From NCBI GenBank assembly GCA_030734395.1, contig JAUZTG010000028.1, positions 186,001 to 250,000 of the forward strand: DNA of 64,000 nt, given 5' to 3'. The notes under the pieces are model-generated. The model did not search any database and had not been told where the DNA came from. It saw only the letters and a program-made list of their open reading frames with translations. Source of the stretch: Sarocladium kiliense (taxonomy: Eukaryota > Ascomycota > Sordariomycetes > Hypocreales > Sarocladiaceae). This document shows positions 25,107 to 35,620 of the stretch, piece after piece; position 1 is the first letter of the stretch; each line of letters starts with the position of its first letter. The position numbers and the translations under genes were made by a program.

Positions 25107-26286
25107 TTAGATGCTCTCCATCATGCGAGAGTTCATGGCCTGTTGAAAGCCCGAGTCCTGCTGACCTCCGAATTCAAAGCTGCCATTGTCAACACTGGGG
25201 GCGCCATGACCCTCGCCGGGCTTCTCGAGCGCGGCGCTGATGTTGCCAGGACCCATAGTCTGGTTGGCAGCAGGCAAGAAGATGACCTTGCTGTTGGCGG
25301 ACTTGGCCATGGCTTGCATAGCTTCGAGGTAACGGATCTGCATGGCGGGAGCGGAGCTCAGGATGTCGGCGGCCTGGCGCATCAGCTTGGCAGACTCGAC
25401 CTAAAGGTGTACAATTGTTAGCGATCTGAACAGCTTCCGTTGATTGAAAAGATGATCTTACCTCGGCCTTGGCAGCAATAATCTTGGATTCACCAATTCG
25501 CTTGCTCTGAGCAGCCATGGAGAGAGACTCCTGAAGCTCAGTGCTGAAGATGATGTCCTTGATGAGCATGCTCTCGACTGCAACACCCCAACCAGCGGCA
25601 ACGTCCTCAATGATCTCGCCAATAGACTGGGCGATCTCCTCACGACGCTCAATGACGTCCTGGAGAATGCGAGCACCGACAACGTGACGCAGGGTGGTCT
25701 GGGTACGCTCCATGAGGGCCTGGCGAACGTTGGAAATACCGAAAGCGGCCTTGTGGGGAGAAACAATGTGGTAGTAGATGACGGAGGTGAGGCGCAGGGT
25801 GACGTTGTCCTTTGTCATGCAAACCTGCTCTGGAACCTCTGCAGTCTGAATCTTGACGTCGATAGAGATGAGACGCTCGCTGAGAGGGTTGATCTTGATG
25901 AGACCAGGGTCGACAGCCTTGTAGAAACGACCGAACTTGGTGACAAGACCAACATTACCCTGCTGGACGTTCTTGTAAGGGTTCGGGCAGATTATGCAAC
26001 AAGGAATGGCACCCATGGTACCAATGCAAGCACCGAGGGTGTTGATCATGGAACCATACCAGCCCTTGGGGTTGGCCTCGCCCTCCACGGTGGTAGCATA
26101 GCTCTTCTGGAGGTCCTCCTTCTTGGGAGGCACGACATCCATCTTGTTCTGGGCGACGAAGCCGCCAGTGCCCTCCTCAGGAGCCTTGGGGCTGACATTG
26201 CCATTGGTAGGTCGTGAGGAGCTGCCGGCATCATAAGAGGGAGAGGGACCGGTCGGAGCGGTCACGGTGGGAGACTTGGTGTCCAT
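25107..26286 (-). CDS. Stomatin-like SPFH/band 7 membrane-scaffold protein
   Basis: SPFH (band 7) protein of the stomatin/HIR group, which forms oligomers on the inner face of membranes and organises lipid and protein microdomains. Exons 25462-26286 and 25107-25400 (intron 25401-25461) give 372 residues. A hydrophilic Pro/Ser-rich N-terminus of about 85 residues is followed by a Cys-rich hydrophobic patch (MGAIPCCIICPNPY) that is a likely hairpin and palmitoylation site. The SPFH domain spans about residues 105-300: NVQQGNVGLVTKFGRFYKAV, VCMTKDNVTLRLTSVIYYHI, and the AAQSKRIGESKIIAAKAEVE helix. The end (about 300-372) is a small Gly-rich tail. It is distinct from mitochondrial prohibitins and stomatin-like protein 2, which have a targeting peptide. 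Confidence 0.93.
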
Positions 26287-29121
26287 GGCGACTGAGGTTG
26301 CGACGCGACGCGCAGCTGGATGTGTGGTGGCTTCTTAGTGTAATGTAGAGAATAAGAGAAGGCGGTATTGATGTGAAAGGAGATCAAGAAGGAAACAGCT
26401 CGATCTCTATATGATGAGCGGATGCTGGGATCAGGGATATAGAACAAACCAAACATCAGAAACTCGAACACAAGAAGACGGGCAGCAGCTTCTTATTAAA
26501 TGCCCCAGGCAGTCTCAAAAGTTTGGGCTTGGGGATTGGGGCTGGGGTGTGACGGCCAATGTGTGTGTGCCTTCTGGAGAGCAGCGCATTGCAGCTCCGA
26601 TTTGGGTCATGGGCTGACGTCCACGAAGCTCAGTAGCTGCTTGGCGGCGGCTTGGCCAATCACCGACCAGTCGCAACACGGGCTACGGCTCTTGTTGGGT
26701 GTGTGTAACAGTGCGACCATCCGTTAGTGACAGCCTAGGCGCTGGGCAGGCGGTGCAAGCCATCAGTGGAACGCCTGTCGCCCCATGGTCAACACTCTGT
26801 GTCGTCGCCAGTGGCTACCGCTTCCGAATCTGCAAGAAAGTGCTGCCTGCGGCCGACGTATGTCTGTCTGGCTTATTCCGACCTTCCCTCCGTCCCAGTC
26901 CGTGATTGAGGCAAAAATCCTAATTTCTCAGGCTCCAGCTTCAACACACTGCGATCCATCATCTGACTCCCCATATCGATCTTCATCTCCACCCACTGTC
27001 TGCGCCTTGCGATTATCTTGACATTTGCTCCATACGTCAATCCAGCGGCGTGTCTTTGCCGCATGCATCCCACTGTATCCACCAGGGTGCCCTGCGCTAC
27101 CACCTTCGGCTGCTACTGTGCCGTGCGGGGATCCGCCCACCATCTCACAAAGCACCTCACAACACCCACCCCAAGGTCGAGGGTACTTTGCCAGCTCTGC
27201 CTTACTGTACGTGTATTCATTTCCACTACGCCCAGCTTGTGCTGAGATGCAGTCATGTGGCCTTCAGGCATCCGTGAAGTGCTTCGCTCGGCAAGTACCC
27301 TCTACATTTGCTCACCGAGCTATGGACTGTCGCCCTTCGCTCTCCAGGAAATCTGCCGCATACGATCAATCCGTGCCTCCCGTCCCCCGTGCCTTGCCGT
27401 CAGCCCAACACCCGCCTCTCGCGAGGGTGGCCCGTTGTTAGCCCAGACAATCAAAATGTACAATTCCAGGCCACGATCGACCACGGCCTTTGTTTCCTCC
27501 TTTTGCGACATCTCACTCACATTCCAGTTACCGAATCAGCTGGCTTCGAACGGTTAACGACCGTGTTCGTGTAGGGCTGCCGAGAGACTAAGGGCCAGCA
27601 GGGGCTTTTGGGCAAAACATAATCGAAACATCTCAACTCGCCCTGGACGGAGATACCCCGATCCGCAATTCGCGAAACAGTCCGAGTGTCACGGAAACAG
27701 TCCCAGGGTGCATCCACAAGAAACCGTAAATCTGGGGGTGACCCTGGGTCGGGAACATGTCTTTGATCTCGCTCACACAAAGCTGGCCAAATGCCCTGAG
27801 ATGGGTGCCAATCTCTATAGCACTCCTGACTCAGAAACACACTTTCGCTGCGACGTGGTCGTCTGTTCCACTGCTTGTATCGCGTCGCGAGATCCCGTCG
27901 TAGCCGTCACAAAGGATATATCCACTGCTGATTTGTCAATTAGATGCCTCCTGAGTCCGAATTCTGGTGATTGAGCTCAAAGAAGCGCTAGTCCTGCAAT
28001 GACATCAGCCACGAATGATGGTTTGCACCCTCCTTACGCTCGAGCTTCAAATTGTGTGGGCGACAATGTGGAACGAGGTGTTAGTGATAGGCGCCTTGGG
28101 CAAGGGACGATGGATGACCCGAACATGCACTGCCTCACACGTCGCCCAACATCACTGGCCGGCCCAGTAAACAGGGCTAGGGGCTTGCCATCTTCGCCCT
28201 CACTTTTGGCACTTGGCTTTGGACAAGCCCTTGGCATAAGAGGGGAATGCAATCACTCACTGCTTATCAACCCACGAGCGCAATATGCATCCCAGGTCCC
28301 GACGTGATCATGGTGTCATTGACTCTGCAGCTTCACAAGTTCCCTACAGTAAGGAATCTTTGCCGACGAGTCTCCAAGGCTTATCGCATGTACATTCGGC
28401 ATCACATGGGTACGGGCTGCCGCATCGACCGCCGTATACCCGCGACGTGGAACCAATGACGAACTCTATTCTGCTGGCACATCGCCGGCGCGATCATTGA
28501 CAGCAAGGCGCTCGACCTCGAGCTGGTCCCCGGATCTTCTAGCTGCCCCACTAAGGAAGCAAGCATCCATCCACGTGTAATGCATTTGAAGTTCAACGGT
28601 CTGTTCTCAAGTTATGACGATCAGCTCCGCCCAAAGAGGCTAAAGTCTGCAAAGGCCCTATCTGCCTCACTATGAGCCCTGTGTGGCGACCGGATGATCA
28701 TTCAGTCGTGGCCATAGTTCTCTGAAGCATCGATGCACCGTGGTTTCGGGCGGTGGCGCAGAACCCTTCCAGAAGCACTGGGGCGTTGACTGCCGGTATG
28801 CAGCTTACTTGACCTTCCCCAAGTAAGATGTATTGACGTTGGACAAGGCAGTTAACACCTGCCCGTGGCGGTGCAAGGGCCCTAGCTCTGCACTTTACAA
28901 CGAAGAAACTTTGACGGAACGCTCGTTTAAACTTCTTGTGTGTCATATGACTACGAGGTGATCTCTGAGGCGCCGCTCTCTCTGGCTTTCACAGACGCCC
29001 GTGCCTGGAGGCAATGGAGATCCAGACCAAGGCTCGCATGCAGGCTGCCCGGTTCCCTTCGGTGAATATACATAACGCTGAACGCCTCATGTAAGCAACA
29101 TACCAATGAAAGCAGCATCCA
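26287..29121. other. Gene-poor intergenic region
   Basis: About 2.8 kb upstream of the stomatin-like gene and downstream of DOC1. Open frames here (largest 27025-27441 plus, 138 residues) have unusual composition for protein and no continuous partner exons. The first several hundred bases upstream of 26286 must hold the stomatin promoter. I see no RNA gene or transposon relic. Confidence 0.4.
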
Positions 29122-30187
29122 TCACCTCAACTCTGGTTCACGCATGTAATCGGGTATCGTCAGTCCCTCCGCCCCCTGATCCAATCTCGTCACTGCCAGC
29201 GTCCTGGCAACTTCGCTCAAACTCAACCTCTGCCTCGTTCCCGCATCAACAGAAGCCTTCTCCGCGGCCTGCTCTTCCTCCAGAGCCGCCTTCCTTGCCG
29301 CCTCCACGCTACTTCCATCCACAGCCGCAGCAGCCGCGGCCGCAGCAGCGGCACCTTGCGGTGAGTCCCCGTCGAAAGCATAGATCTTGATGCCGCGCAA
29401 ATGCGTATCCTTTCCGTTCTGGTGATTCTCTAGGATCTGCATCTGTAGAACATATGAGACTAGCGTGTTCCCGTCTGGATCACCTCCTGCGCCGGCTATG
29501 GGGACTTGCTGCCATCCCACAGGACTCTCGAGACTCATCGATGCGAACTCGATGAGGTTGTTCTCGCTGGTGCCGGATTTGAAGACGATCTTGGTTGGTG
29601 TGTAGGATTCATCTTCGTTGTAGTTAACGTAGAAACGGATGTCACGGATGCCGACTCGTTTGACGAAGTAGACTGTGAGTTTGTGTGGTTGTGGCCCGTC
29701 TGATCTATCATCATCCGGTGGTGAGTTCCTCTGACGAGAGAAATAAGGAATAGTAGGGAAAGTCTTACTGCCAGTATGCCTTCGTGTCATCACTACGAAG
29801 TTCTTCAACGCCGTTACCCTGCTTGTGGCTGCTGACGGTGAACTTGCCCAGGTTGGAGATCTCCTTGAGTCCAGCCGCAGCCGGGTCCGCCAGCGGTACA
29901 CCATCTTCATGCTCCTCCTCTTCCTCGCCATCCTCTTCTTCTTCTTCTGTCTCGACTTCTTCTTCCATTTGCTCCTCCACGCTCGTATCTTCTGCTTCGT
30001 ACTGCTCTGGTGACATGGCTTCTTCTGCCTCTGAGGCCCGAAGTTGTTGTTCTTGTTGTTGTAGGTTATGAATGTGATCAAGTGAGGGTGTTAGATCGGC
30101 TGCTGTGTTGGTGATGGCACCGCCGCGGGCCATGGCAAGGACGCTTAGGTCTGGCTCTGAGTCGGAATCGGAAGAGACCTCGGGCAT
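29122..30187 (-). CDS. DOC1: Anaphase-promoting complex subunit 10 (Doc1)
   Basis: Subunit of the APC/C ubiquitin ligase; its DOC domain helps bind D-box substrates with the activator. Exons 29769-30187 and 29122-29704 give 333 residues; the intron 29705-29768 splits the Gln codon in AYWQSDG, and the joined segment is the conserved DOC core (ELRSDDTKAYWQSDGPQPH). The DOC fold covers about residues 105-250, with HKLTVYFVKRVGIRDIRFYV, YTPTKIVFKSGTSENNLIEF and the closing HLRGIKIYAF. Odd parts: an N-terminal extension of about 100 residues with a Glu-rich run, and an 11-Ala run just after the DOC domain followed by a charged helix, so it is longer than yeast Doc1 (about 280). Confidence 0.93.
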
Positions 30188-30247
30188 GCTAAGCCTTGGA
30201 GTGTGTCCAGTCCGCGGCGCTGTGATATGATTAGCTGCCTGTCGAAG

Positions 30248-30619
30248 CTATAGTTGCATCTCCTGATCCTTCTCTTTGGGATTTTGCTGGTCATAGAACT
30301 TTGTTGCGGCCAGCCGTTGATGACGGTCCTGACGACGCTGCTGCAACTGTTGCAGGTGCTCATCAATTTCTTTAACATCCTGTTCGATCTGTAGCTGAAT
30401 CTGCTCGAGCTCCCGGAGCATCTCACTCAGAAGATCGCTGGGTGTTTTCTCCGCGAGGATATGACGAGGTAAACCGGCAGAGGTCGTGGAAAGACGGATG
30501 CCTTGAAGCTCAACCTCTTCAATGGGCACTTGCCATATCCTGAGGCTGCTCTTGACTTGTGACAAAAATTCAGTCCTCACACGCCGGGCATGGTCGCCGA
30601 AATCGCGAAGGGCATCCAT
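30248..30619 (-). CDS. Small coiled-coil protein of unknown function
   Basis: Single-exon frame of 123 residues starting at 30619; an in-frame stop lies 21 bases upstream of the ATG, so the start is likely real. The second half is helical and Gln/Glu-rich with heptad-like spacing (LLSEMLRELEQIQLQIEQDV, HLQQLQQRRQDRHQRLAATK), a probable coiled coil. I do not recognise the family; kinetochore- or tethering-complex subunits have this look but that is only a resemblance. Its stop is 60 bases before the DOC1 ATG on the same strand, so the two may share a transcript. Confidence 0.6.
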   Translation of the reverse strand: MDALRDFGDHARRVRTEFLSQVKSSLRIWQVPIEEVELQGIRLSTTSAGLPRHILAEKTPSDLLSEMLRELEQIQLQIEQDVKEIDEHLQQLQQRRQDRHQRLAATKFYDQQNPKEKDQEMQL

Positions 30620-30728
30620 GTTTGGGAGATGGGGTGGTGTTCACTTGGTGATAGGTGCTGCGTAAGGCTTGAGATAGACTGGTGCAGTATGATGAGAGAA
30701 GATGTTTGCAGAAATTGGAGAAACGAGA

Positions 30729-31093
30729 TCATAGAGAGGGCCGGCATGACAATATATACTCGCATGGTGGGCAGTGTCTTCGACGATGATACATACTTTG
30801 CAGCTTCTCAAAGCTTCCGCACAGAGGCTTCTCGTAGACTTCAACCAGAAGAAACACCAAGAAATGTAAAAACGCAAAACGCAAAGGGAACCAGATAATA
30901 CATCTCAACCCGAGCAAAAGCTTAACTTACGTCTCAAGAGCCTGCTGTTAAAGTTCAGAGGTGGCGCTCGTCGTGCCATATCCTCATCTTCACCATTACC
31001 GCCTGGCATCTCCGGCGTGAAGTGTGAGTTATGGGCCCGCTGGGGAGGAGGTGCGCCATTGCGAGGCCGCCGCGGGGCACGTCCATCGTCCAT
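30729..31093 (-). CDS. Possible small two-exon gene, function unknown
   Basis: Weakly supported. A first exon 30931-31093 starts MDDGRAPRRPRNGAPPPQRA and stops at a good donor (C|GTAAGT). A tract rich in T with acceptor TTGAAG precedes 30838, and joining to 30729-30838 keeps frame to give 90 residues ending HRRRHCPPCEYILSCRPSL. The intron (30839-30930) has a convincing polypyrimidine tract. The first exon could be extended upstream in frame without an ATG, so the true start may lie in another exon. No domain recognised. Confidence 0.3.
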
Positions 31094-31381
31094 CTCGGGA
31101 GCAATGAAGGCCTTGTGTGAGCGTTGGCTAAGTGAATGGAGAGTTCGACGCGTCGAGGGCCATGGAGGGGGATTCTCGAACGTGGGGTCGCGAGCGATGT
31201 TGTCGCCAAGTCACGTGCTACCCAAAGTCAGAAACTCAAGGCCCTTTAGGATCGAGTAGATTTACAAAAGCCATGCATGTTAGGGTCGTTTCTATTCTTA
31301 AGTCCTGTCTACGTGTCTATGAATTTTCCGCGGCTTGTACGCAAAGTCGATGTGGCGTCGCGTGACTTGCGACGATGTCGG

Positions 31382-31735
31382 TTACGGATATGGACCGTAC
31401 GGAGCAGTCCGCCATCTCTCCTCCACCATCGTCCCAAACCCCCACAGTGAGGACAGTGCAATCAAAAGTATCTGGAAGGCTCGCTCTCGGTCTGGCCATC
31501 TGATTCGTATCGATGATCGTCCAGTTGCGGAAGGGGTCTCTCGCCGAGGTCGACCTCTCTTCCACCAGCGCCAGCAAACGTAGACGCCGTAGCCTGTGGC
31601 GATCAGGAAGCTGAAGACGATCAAGGCGAGGATGCCACCGATGATGAACCCGAGAACGGCGACCCGACCCTTATTCTCGTCGGGATGGTGTGTCGGATGA
31701 GGAGGGTAGGCGGCTGGGTGAACGATTTCCATCAT
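31382..31735 (-). CDS. Small single-pass membrane protein, hypothetical
   Basis: Frame of 117 residues starting at 31735 (a second ATG is at 31732). One strong membrane segment is visible near residues 26-50 (VAVLGFIIGGILALIVFSFL), flanked by Lys/Arg-rich residues on the C-terminal side (WKRGRPRRE), so the tail likely faces the cytosol. The N-terminal part is His/Pro-rich (HPAAYPPHPTHHPDE). It begins only two codons after the stop of the small secreted-protein locus (31739-32307) and in the same frame. Function unknown; it could be a separate gene or part of that locus. Confidence 0.4.
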   Translation of the reverse strand: MMEIVHPAAYPPHPTHHPDENKGRVAVLGFIIGGILALIVFSFLIATGYGVYVCWRWWKRGRPRRETPSATGRSSIRIRWPDRERAFQILLIALSSLWGFGTMVEERWRTAPYGPYP

Positions 31736-31738
31736 AAG

Positions 31739-32307
31739 TCAGGCACAGTCCTTGTGTCTGCCCTTGATAGAAGTTTTGCCGTTTGTAGCATAACCCCATC
31801 TCGCGATTGCGTTGATGCCTCCAGTAAAGGGAGAGGACGAGCTCGTTCGACCAACGAAGTTCCTGTGCCAGTTGCACAGGCTTGGATTCCCACCCTTAAC
31901 GAATGAATCCCCAATCCTGACTCGTTGCGTCTGACGTTTGTCGTGTTCCTGAGACTTAGCTACGGACTCGACCTCCAGATGAGGGCCTTCGGCCTGAATG
32001 AAGGAGTTGTGGACCCAGATATGGATATCCTCATCGTCGCCATCCTCACCACGCTTGATGACGGCATGCTTTTACACTAGACAAAACAGATGAGAATCAG
32101 CTCATATGTAGGACGTTCTAGATAGTTGCACAACTTACTCTCGGTGAGGTTAGCCTGGTGCATTTCAGCGAGCTCCAAATCGTGAGGAGTCGGAACGTCG
32201 TCGCGCTTAAAGACCTGCATCTTGACCGCATGGTGGTTCCCGGATCCCGTGACAGCAGCAGTGCTTAGAGACACCAGGGACGCGAGGAGTAAAGAACTGA
32301 TTAACAT
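31739..32307 (-). pseudogene. Small secreted protein precursor interrupted by one stop codon
   Basis: A signal peptide (MLISSLLLASLVSLSTAAVTG, from ATG 32307) leads into a hydrophilic precursor with dibasic KR sites (VFKRDD, IKRGED, DKRQTQ), which look like Kex2 cleavage points. A canonical intron (GTAAGT..CTAG, 32077-32138) joins exon 32139-32307 to exon 31739-32076 with matching phase (169 + 338 = 507 bases). The joined frame reads well (IHIWVHNSFIQAEGPHLEVE, VRIGDSFVKGGNPSLCNWHR, ending HKDCA) except for a single TAA at the second codon of exon 2. No alternative AG acceptor restores the frame. Either a recent nonsense mutation, or a splice I cannot see. It resembles secreted effector-like precursors; no specific family recognised. 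Confidence 0.5.
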
Positions 32308-33536
32308 CTGGATGATTAACTTCAAGAAGTCGCAGATGCAGTTCGACACAGAATTGAGGAGATCGGTCAGAATCAGACGTAAGGGGGCTTGTTGAATAGA
32401 ACACAGCTGAACATACTCTTCGACCGCGGCATAGAGTTTCAGAGAGATGGCTTCTTCTTTATATCTTTTCGTGAGAGATATGAGCTTGCTATTGTGTCGG
32501 TCAGCTCCGCCGCTATGACCCCCGTGAGCACTCGCCAAGTCGATATCCGCATGCTGTGCTTACCTACGACGTTATTCCTGATACTGAAGTCCTGGTAGCT
32601 TTTGCCGTGTGGGGATATTGCTGTCGGGGCATTCATCCTCCAAATGAATAAGCGGGACGCAAAACAGAATTGCGGTATTAGTGACGATGTTATTACAGAC
32701 CTATTCTGGGCATTGAATTTATCGTATGATGGGCCTCAGGTACCTCAACCTAGTGACCAATACATCATCATAGTCAGTGGGGAGGCGACAAGGCTCTATC
32801 TATCAGCTCTAACCATTGTTCCAATCACTTGATTACGGCTGGGCATAGCTCCCTCGCGCCGGAAGTCACGAAGGGACCATTTTCAAAACGTCCGCGGACA
32901 GATCCGGTACCTTTTGATTACCCCCCACGGACCAAGGTCCCTGTGACCAATTCGTACCGTTGAGCCCGTGATTTGGCCGCTTCGTGTGAAGACAGTAGCC
33001 AAGCTGCTGCTTATGCTCGGCGTAACCGCCATTTGAACAGAACTCCCTGGCTTCCAAGCAATACGACCGCGGGTAGGTCTTGGCGGTTGAAAAAGTGTAC
33101 AATGCTCAGGTCAGCTGTACTTTGGTTTGGTTTGAACTTGCTGGAACTCTGCAGACTTATGAAGAACGAATGTTAGAGACAGTGATTTTAGCGCGGCGAG
33201 GCCGCCCATGCATGAGCGAGCGTAGAGGTTTCATTACAGCCTTCAGAAGACTTACTGGTCCACTACTAGTATTGGAAAAAGAAAAGAAGCGTTCAAAAGA
33301 TGCATAGATTTGGAGGAAGAAGTGGAAGGTGTTAAAGACAAATATAACCACGGTCTTCGTGCGGCGTATTACACATTCTATTATTCTCTGAATGGATAGG
33401 AGAGTTGTTGCCCAGAAGGCATTGTCATTCGTTGATCAAACGACCGTCCAAAAAGAGGAGTGATCGAGGGCGGTCCATCTGTCCAGGGTCGCAAGGGGAA
33501 TGAGCTCAATGGAATAGATTAAGGCCGGTCACCTAC
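32308..33536. other. Intergenic region, no gene seen
   Basis: About 1.2 kb between the 5' end of the small secreted-protein locus and the 3' end of the MFS transporter. Contains more A/T than neighbouring coding DNA and only short frames without protein-like pattern. Confidence 0.4.
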
Positions 33537-35247
33537 TCACGATGAGGAGCCTTGCCGAAGCTTACCTCTCAGCCTCTCCCCATACTTATAGAAAAAGACG
33601 GGCACAGGGATAAACGCTACGGCAACAAAGCCCAGGATAGAGTTGCCCCAGCCGAGGCCTAGCTTATCATACATAGGAGGCCCTGCAAGAGGAAGGAATG
33701 CTGCGAAGCAGCAGCGGAAGACGGCCAGCGCGGCCAGGGCTGAAGCAGCACCCTGTGCGCCAAAGACGTCAACGACATAGAGTTGTGAGGGCATCTGGAA
33801 TTAGTGTCAGGACTGTGGTGAACACCTCTCGGTTCTGCCGGACGGACATACCATGATAAAGAAGATGCTGAATCCAATGACAGACGTCCCTATGATCGGA
33901 ACAATCCAATGAACCTTGTCCTCCGCAGCCCAGCCGTACCAGAATATGCCAGCGGCAAGAAGTGGAGTTGTGTACATCGTCAGGATCAATCTCATCTCTG
34001 GCTTGAAAGGTCCGTCCTGTGAATGAATGATCCTCTTACTGGAGACTCCAAAGACAAAGAGACCAAGGAACATGCCGATGCCCAGCCCAAGATAGCTCAA
34101 GCCGGCCGTCCCAGTCCCAAAGTTGTACTGGCCGACGAAGACTTGGGGAAAGGTAGTGAACAAAAGGAACATGAGGCCAAACGTGAAGGCATTGAACCAT
34201 GATAGCAGGAAGACGATCGGGCTGGTGAAAAGAATGCCTATGGCTTTGGTGCTGGCCTGTAGGACAAGAGCAGACATCTTGACGGAGGAGGCCTCAGCTG
34301 ATTGCCAATCCTGCCTGCCCGACTCTTTCCGCAGCCGAGCGACGCGGCGAGCCAGGATCCTCGGAGCATATGTTTCCCGCATGAAGACTATGCAAATGAT
34401 CCCGTTGATACCACTCTTTAGCCTAGTTAGTCAAGAAGTAATTACCAATGTGCAAAGATTACCTACCAAGATTGAGATTATCCAAAGCGTCCATCGCCAG
34501 CCCAGATCAGCACCTACAAAGCCACCAACCACAGGGCCAAGAACCTTGTCGGCGACCGTTAGCGAACGAAGCAGTAGTACGATGCGGTGAACTCACCGGA
34601 CCAAGTAGAGGGCCAAGTACAAAGCCTGACATTGCTTTAGCCCTGCTTTCTGGGGTTGTCACGTCGGCAATGGTGCCGCCGCCGATTGTGACGGGAGCAG
34701 AGCCAGCTGCTCCGGCGAAGAAGCGGCAGGCCAAGAATCCACCCAGATTTGGGGCGGCTGCACAACCTATATTCATAGCCAGGAAGCATAGATTACAGAT
34801 ATTGTAGATCCAGAAGCGTCCGTGCAACTCTGAGATCGGCGCGACCAACAAGGGTCCGACTGCGAAGCCCAGCATGTACACCGAAACGGTGAGGACCAGG
34901 ACTGTCGAGTCAGTGATGGCGAACTCTCGGGCGAGATCAGCGGCGGCTGGTGCGAACATGGTTGCGGCGAGGTTGCTATTGTTTGTAGCTGTTAGCAGCC
35001 AAATGGCACTGTCATGTGTCAAATATCAACAAGTGACTTACACTGTAAGTGTCATGAAACTGATGATGATGATATGAGCTGCACGCTTGTGAGACGGCCA
35101 ATTAAGAGGGTGCTCTGGATCCTTTTCCTGCCACCCGACGACATTAGTATCTGCGTATATACTTGACGGTCTGGCTTTTGCATCAAAGGCTTCATTCGAA
35201 GCCCGATCGAGGCTGGATGGAACCGCAGTTTCGATGTCGGAGTTCAT
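33537..35247 (-). CDS. MFS drug:H+ antiporter (DHA1-like)
   Basis: Plasma-membrane proton-coupled efflux pump of the major facilitator superfamily. Five exons (35042-35247, 34597-34975, 34467-34544, 33852-34415, 33537-33794) give 494 residues. The hydrophilic N-terminus ends in DPEHPLNWPSHKR, the NPLNWPxxKK-type signature of fungal DHA1 pumps. Motif A-like PISELHGRFWIYNICNLCFL follows helix 2, and motif C (VLGPVVGGFVGADLGWRWTL) marks an antiporter; the 78-base exon lies inside this motif. Twelve helices are expected, and the C-terminal end YKYGERLRGKLRQ is typical. It diverges from a Zn2Cys6 regulator across 373 bases, so that regulator is the likely controller. Confidence 0.93.
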
Positions 35248-35620
35248 GTTTACTGAAGGGTCAGGCGGCAGAACCGTGTGGGTATGAATTACAGCAGAGA
35301 CAAATCGAGAACACACGGCAGTCTTAGGATTCTGGTATTTAAAGTCCTGCCAACAGGATGAGCCTACGGACGGAAACCAAGGGGCGGGCACCTTTCACTC
35401 GAGTACCATGCTATGCGCGGAATCTCCGTGTGAGCCCCTTTCTGGTCAAGCGCCGCTGATTCGGGATACACTAAAGCGGAGGGTCGGGAGCGGATGGAGC
35501 GGAGGGTCGGCGGAGGGTCGCGCGGAGGGTCGGGGCGGAGGACAAGGCGCCCGTGTTCATTTAGCTACCTTCGCCCAATCTCCGTTTCTTTCATTGAGCT
35601 CATCAACTCGCTTCATCCAA
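35248..35620. promoter_or_regulatory. Shared promoter of MFS pump and Zn2Cys6 regulator
   Basis: 373 bases between divergent start codons. Contains the GCGGAGGGTCG direct repeats described separately, lying 80-145 bases upstream of the regulator ATG. Confidence 0.7.
35476..35541 (+). repeat. Four direct copies of GCGGAGGGTCG plus a partial fifth
   Basis: Copies begin at 35476, 35499, 35510 and 35522; GCGGAGG repeats once more at 35535. Copies 2, 3 and 4 are 11-12 bases apart, roughly one helical turn, so they would face the same side of DNA. Each copy contains a CGG triplet, the core half-site read by Zn2Cys6 proteins, such as the one encoded immediately downstream. Confidence 0.85.

Noticed and set aside
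27025..27441. 138-residue open frame on the plus strand
   Set aside because: Cys/Pro/Ser-rich, overlaps other equally open frames, no partner exons and no domain pattern.
29784..30071. Ser/Cys-rich frame antisense to DOC1
   Set aside because: It is the complement of the Glu-rich stretch of Doc1.
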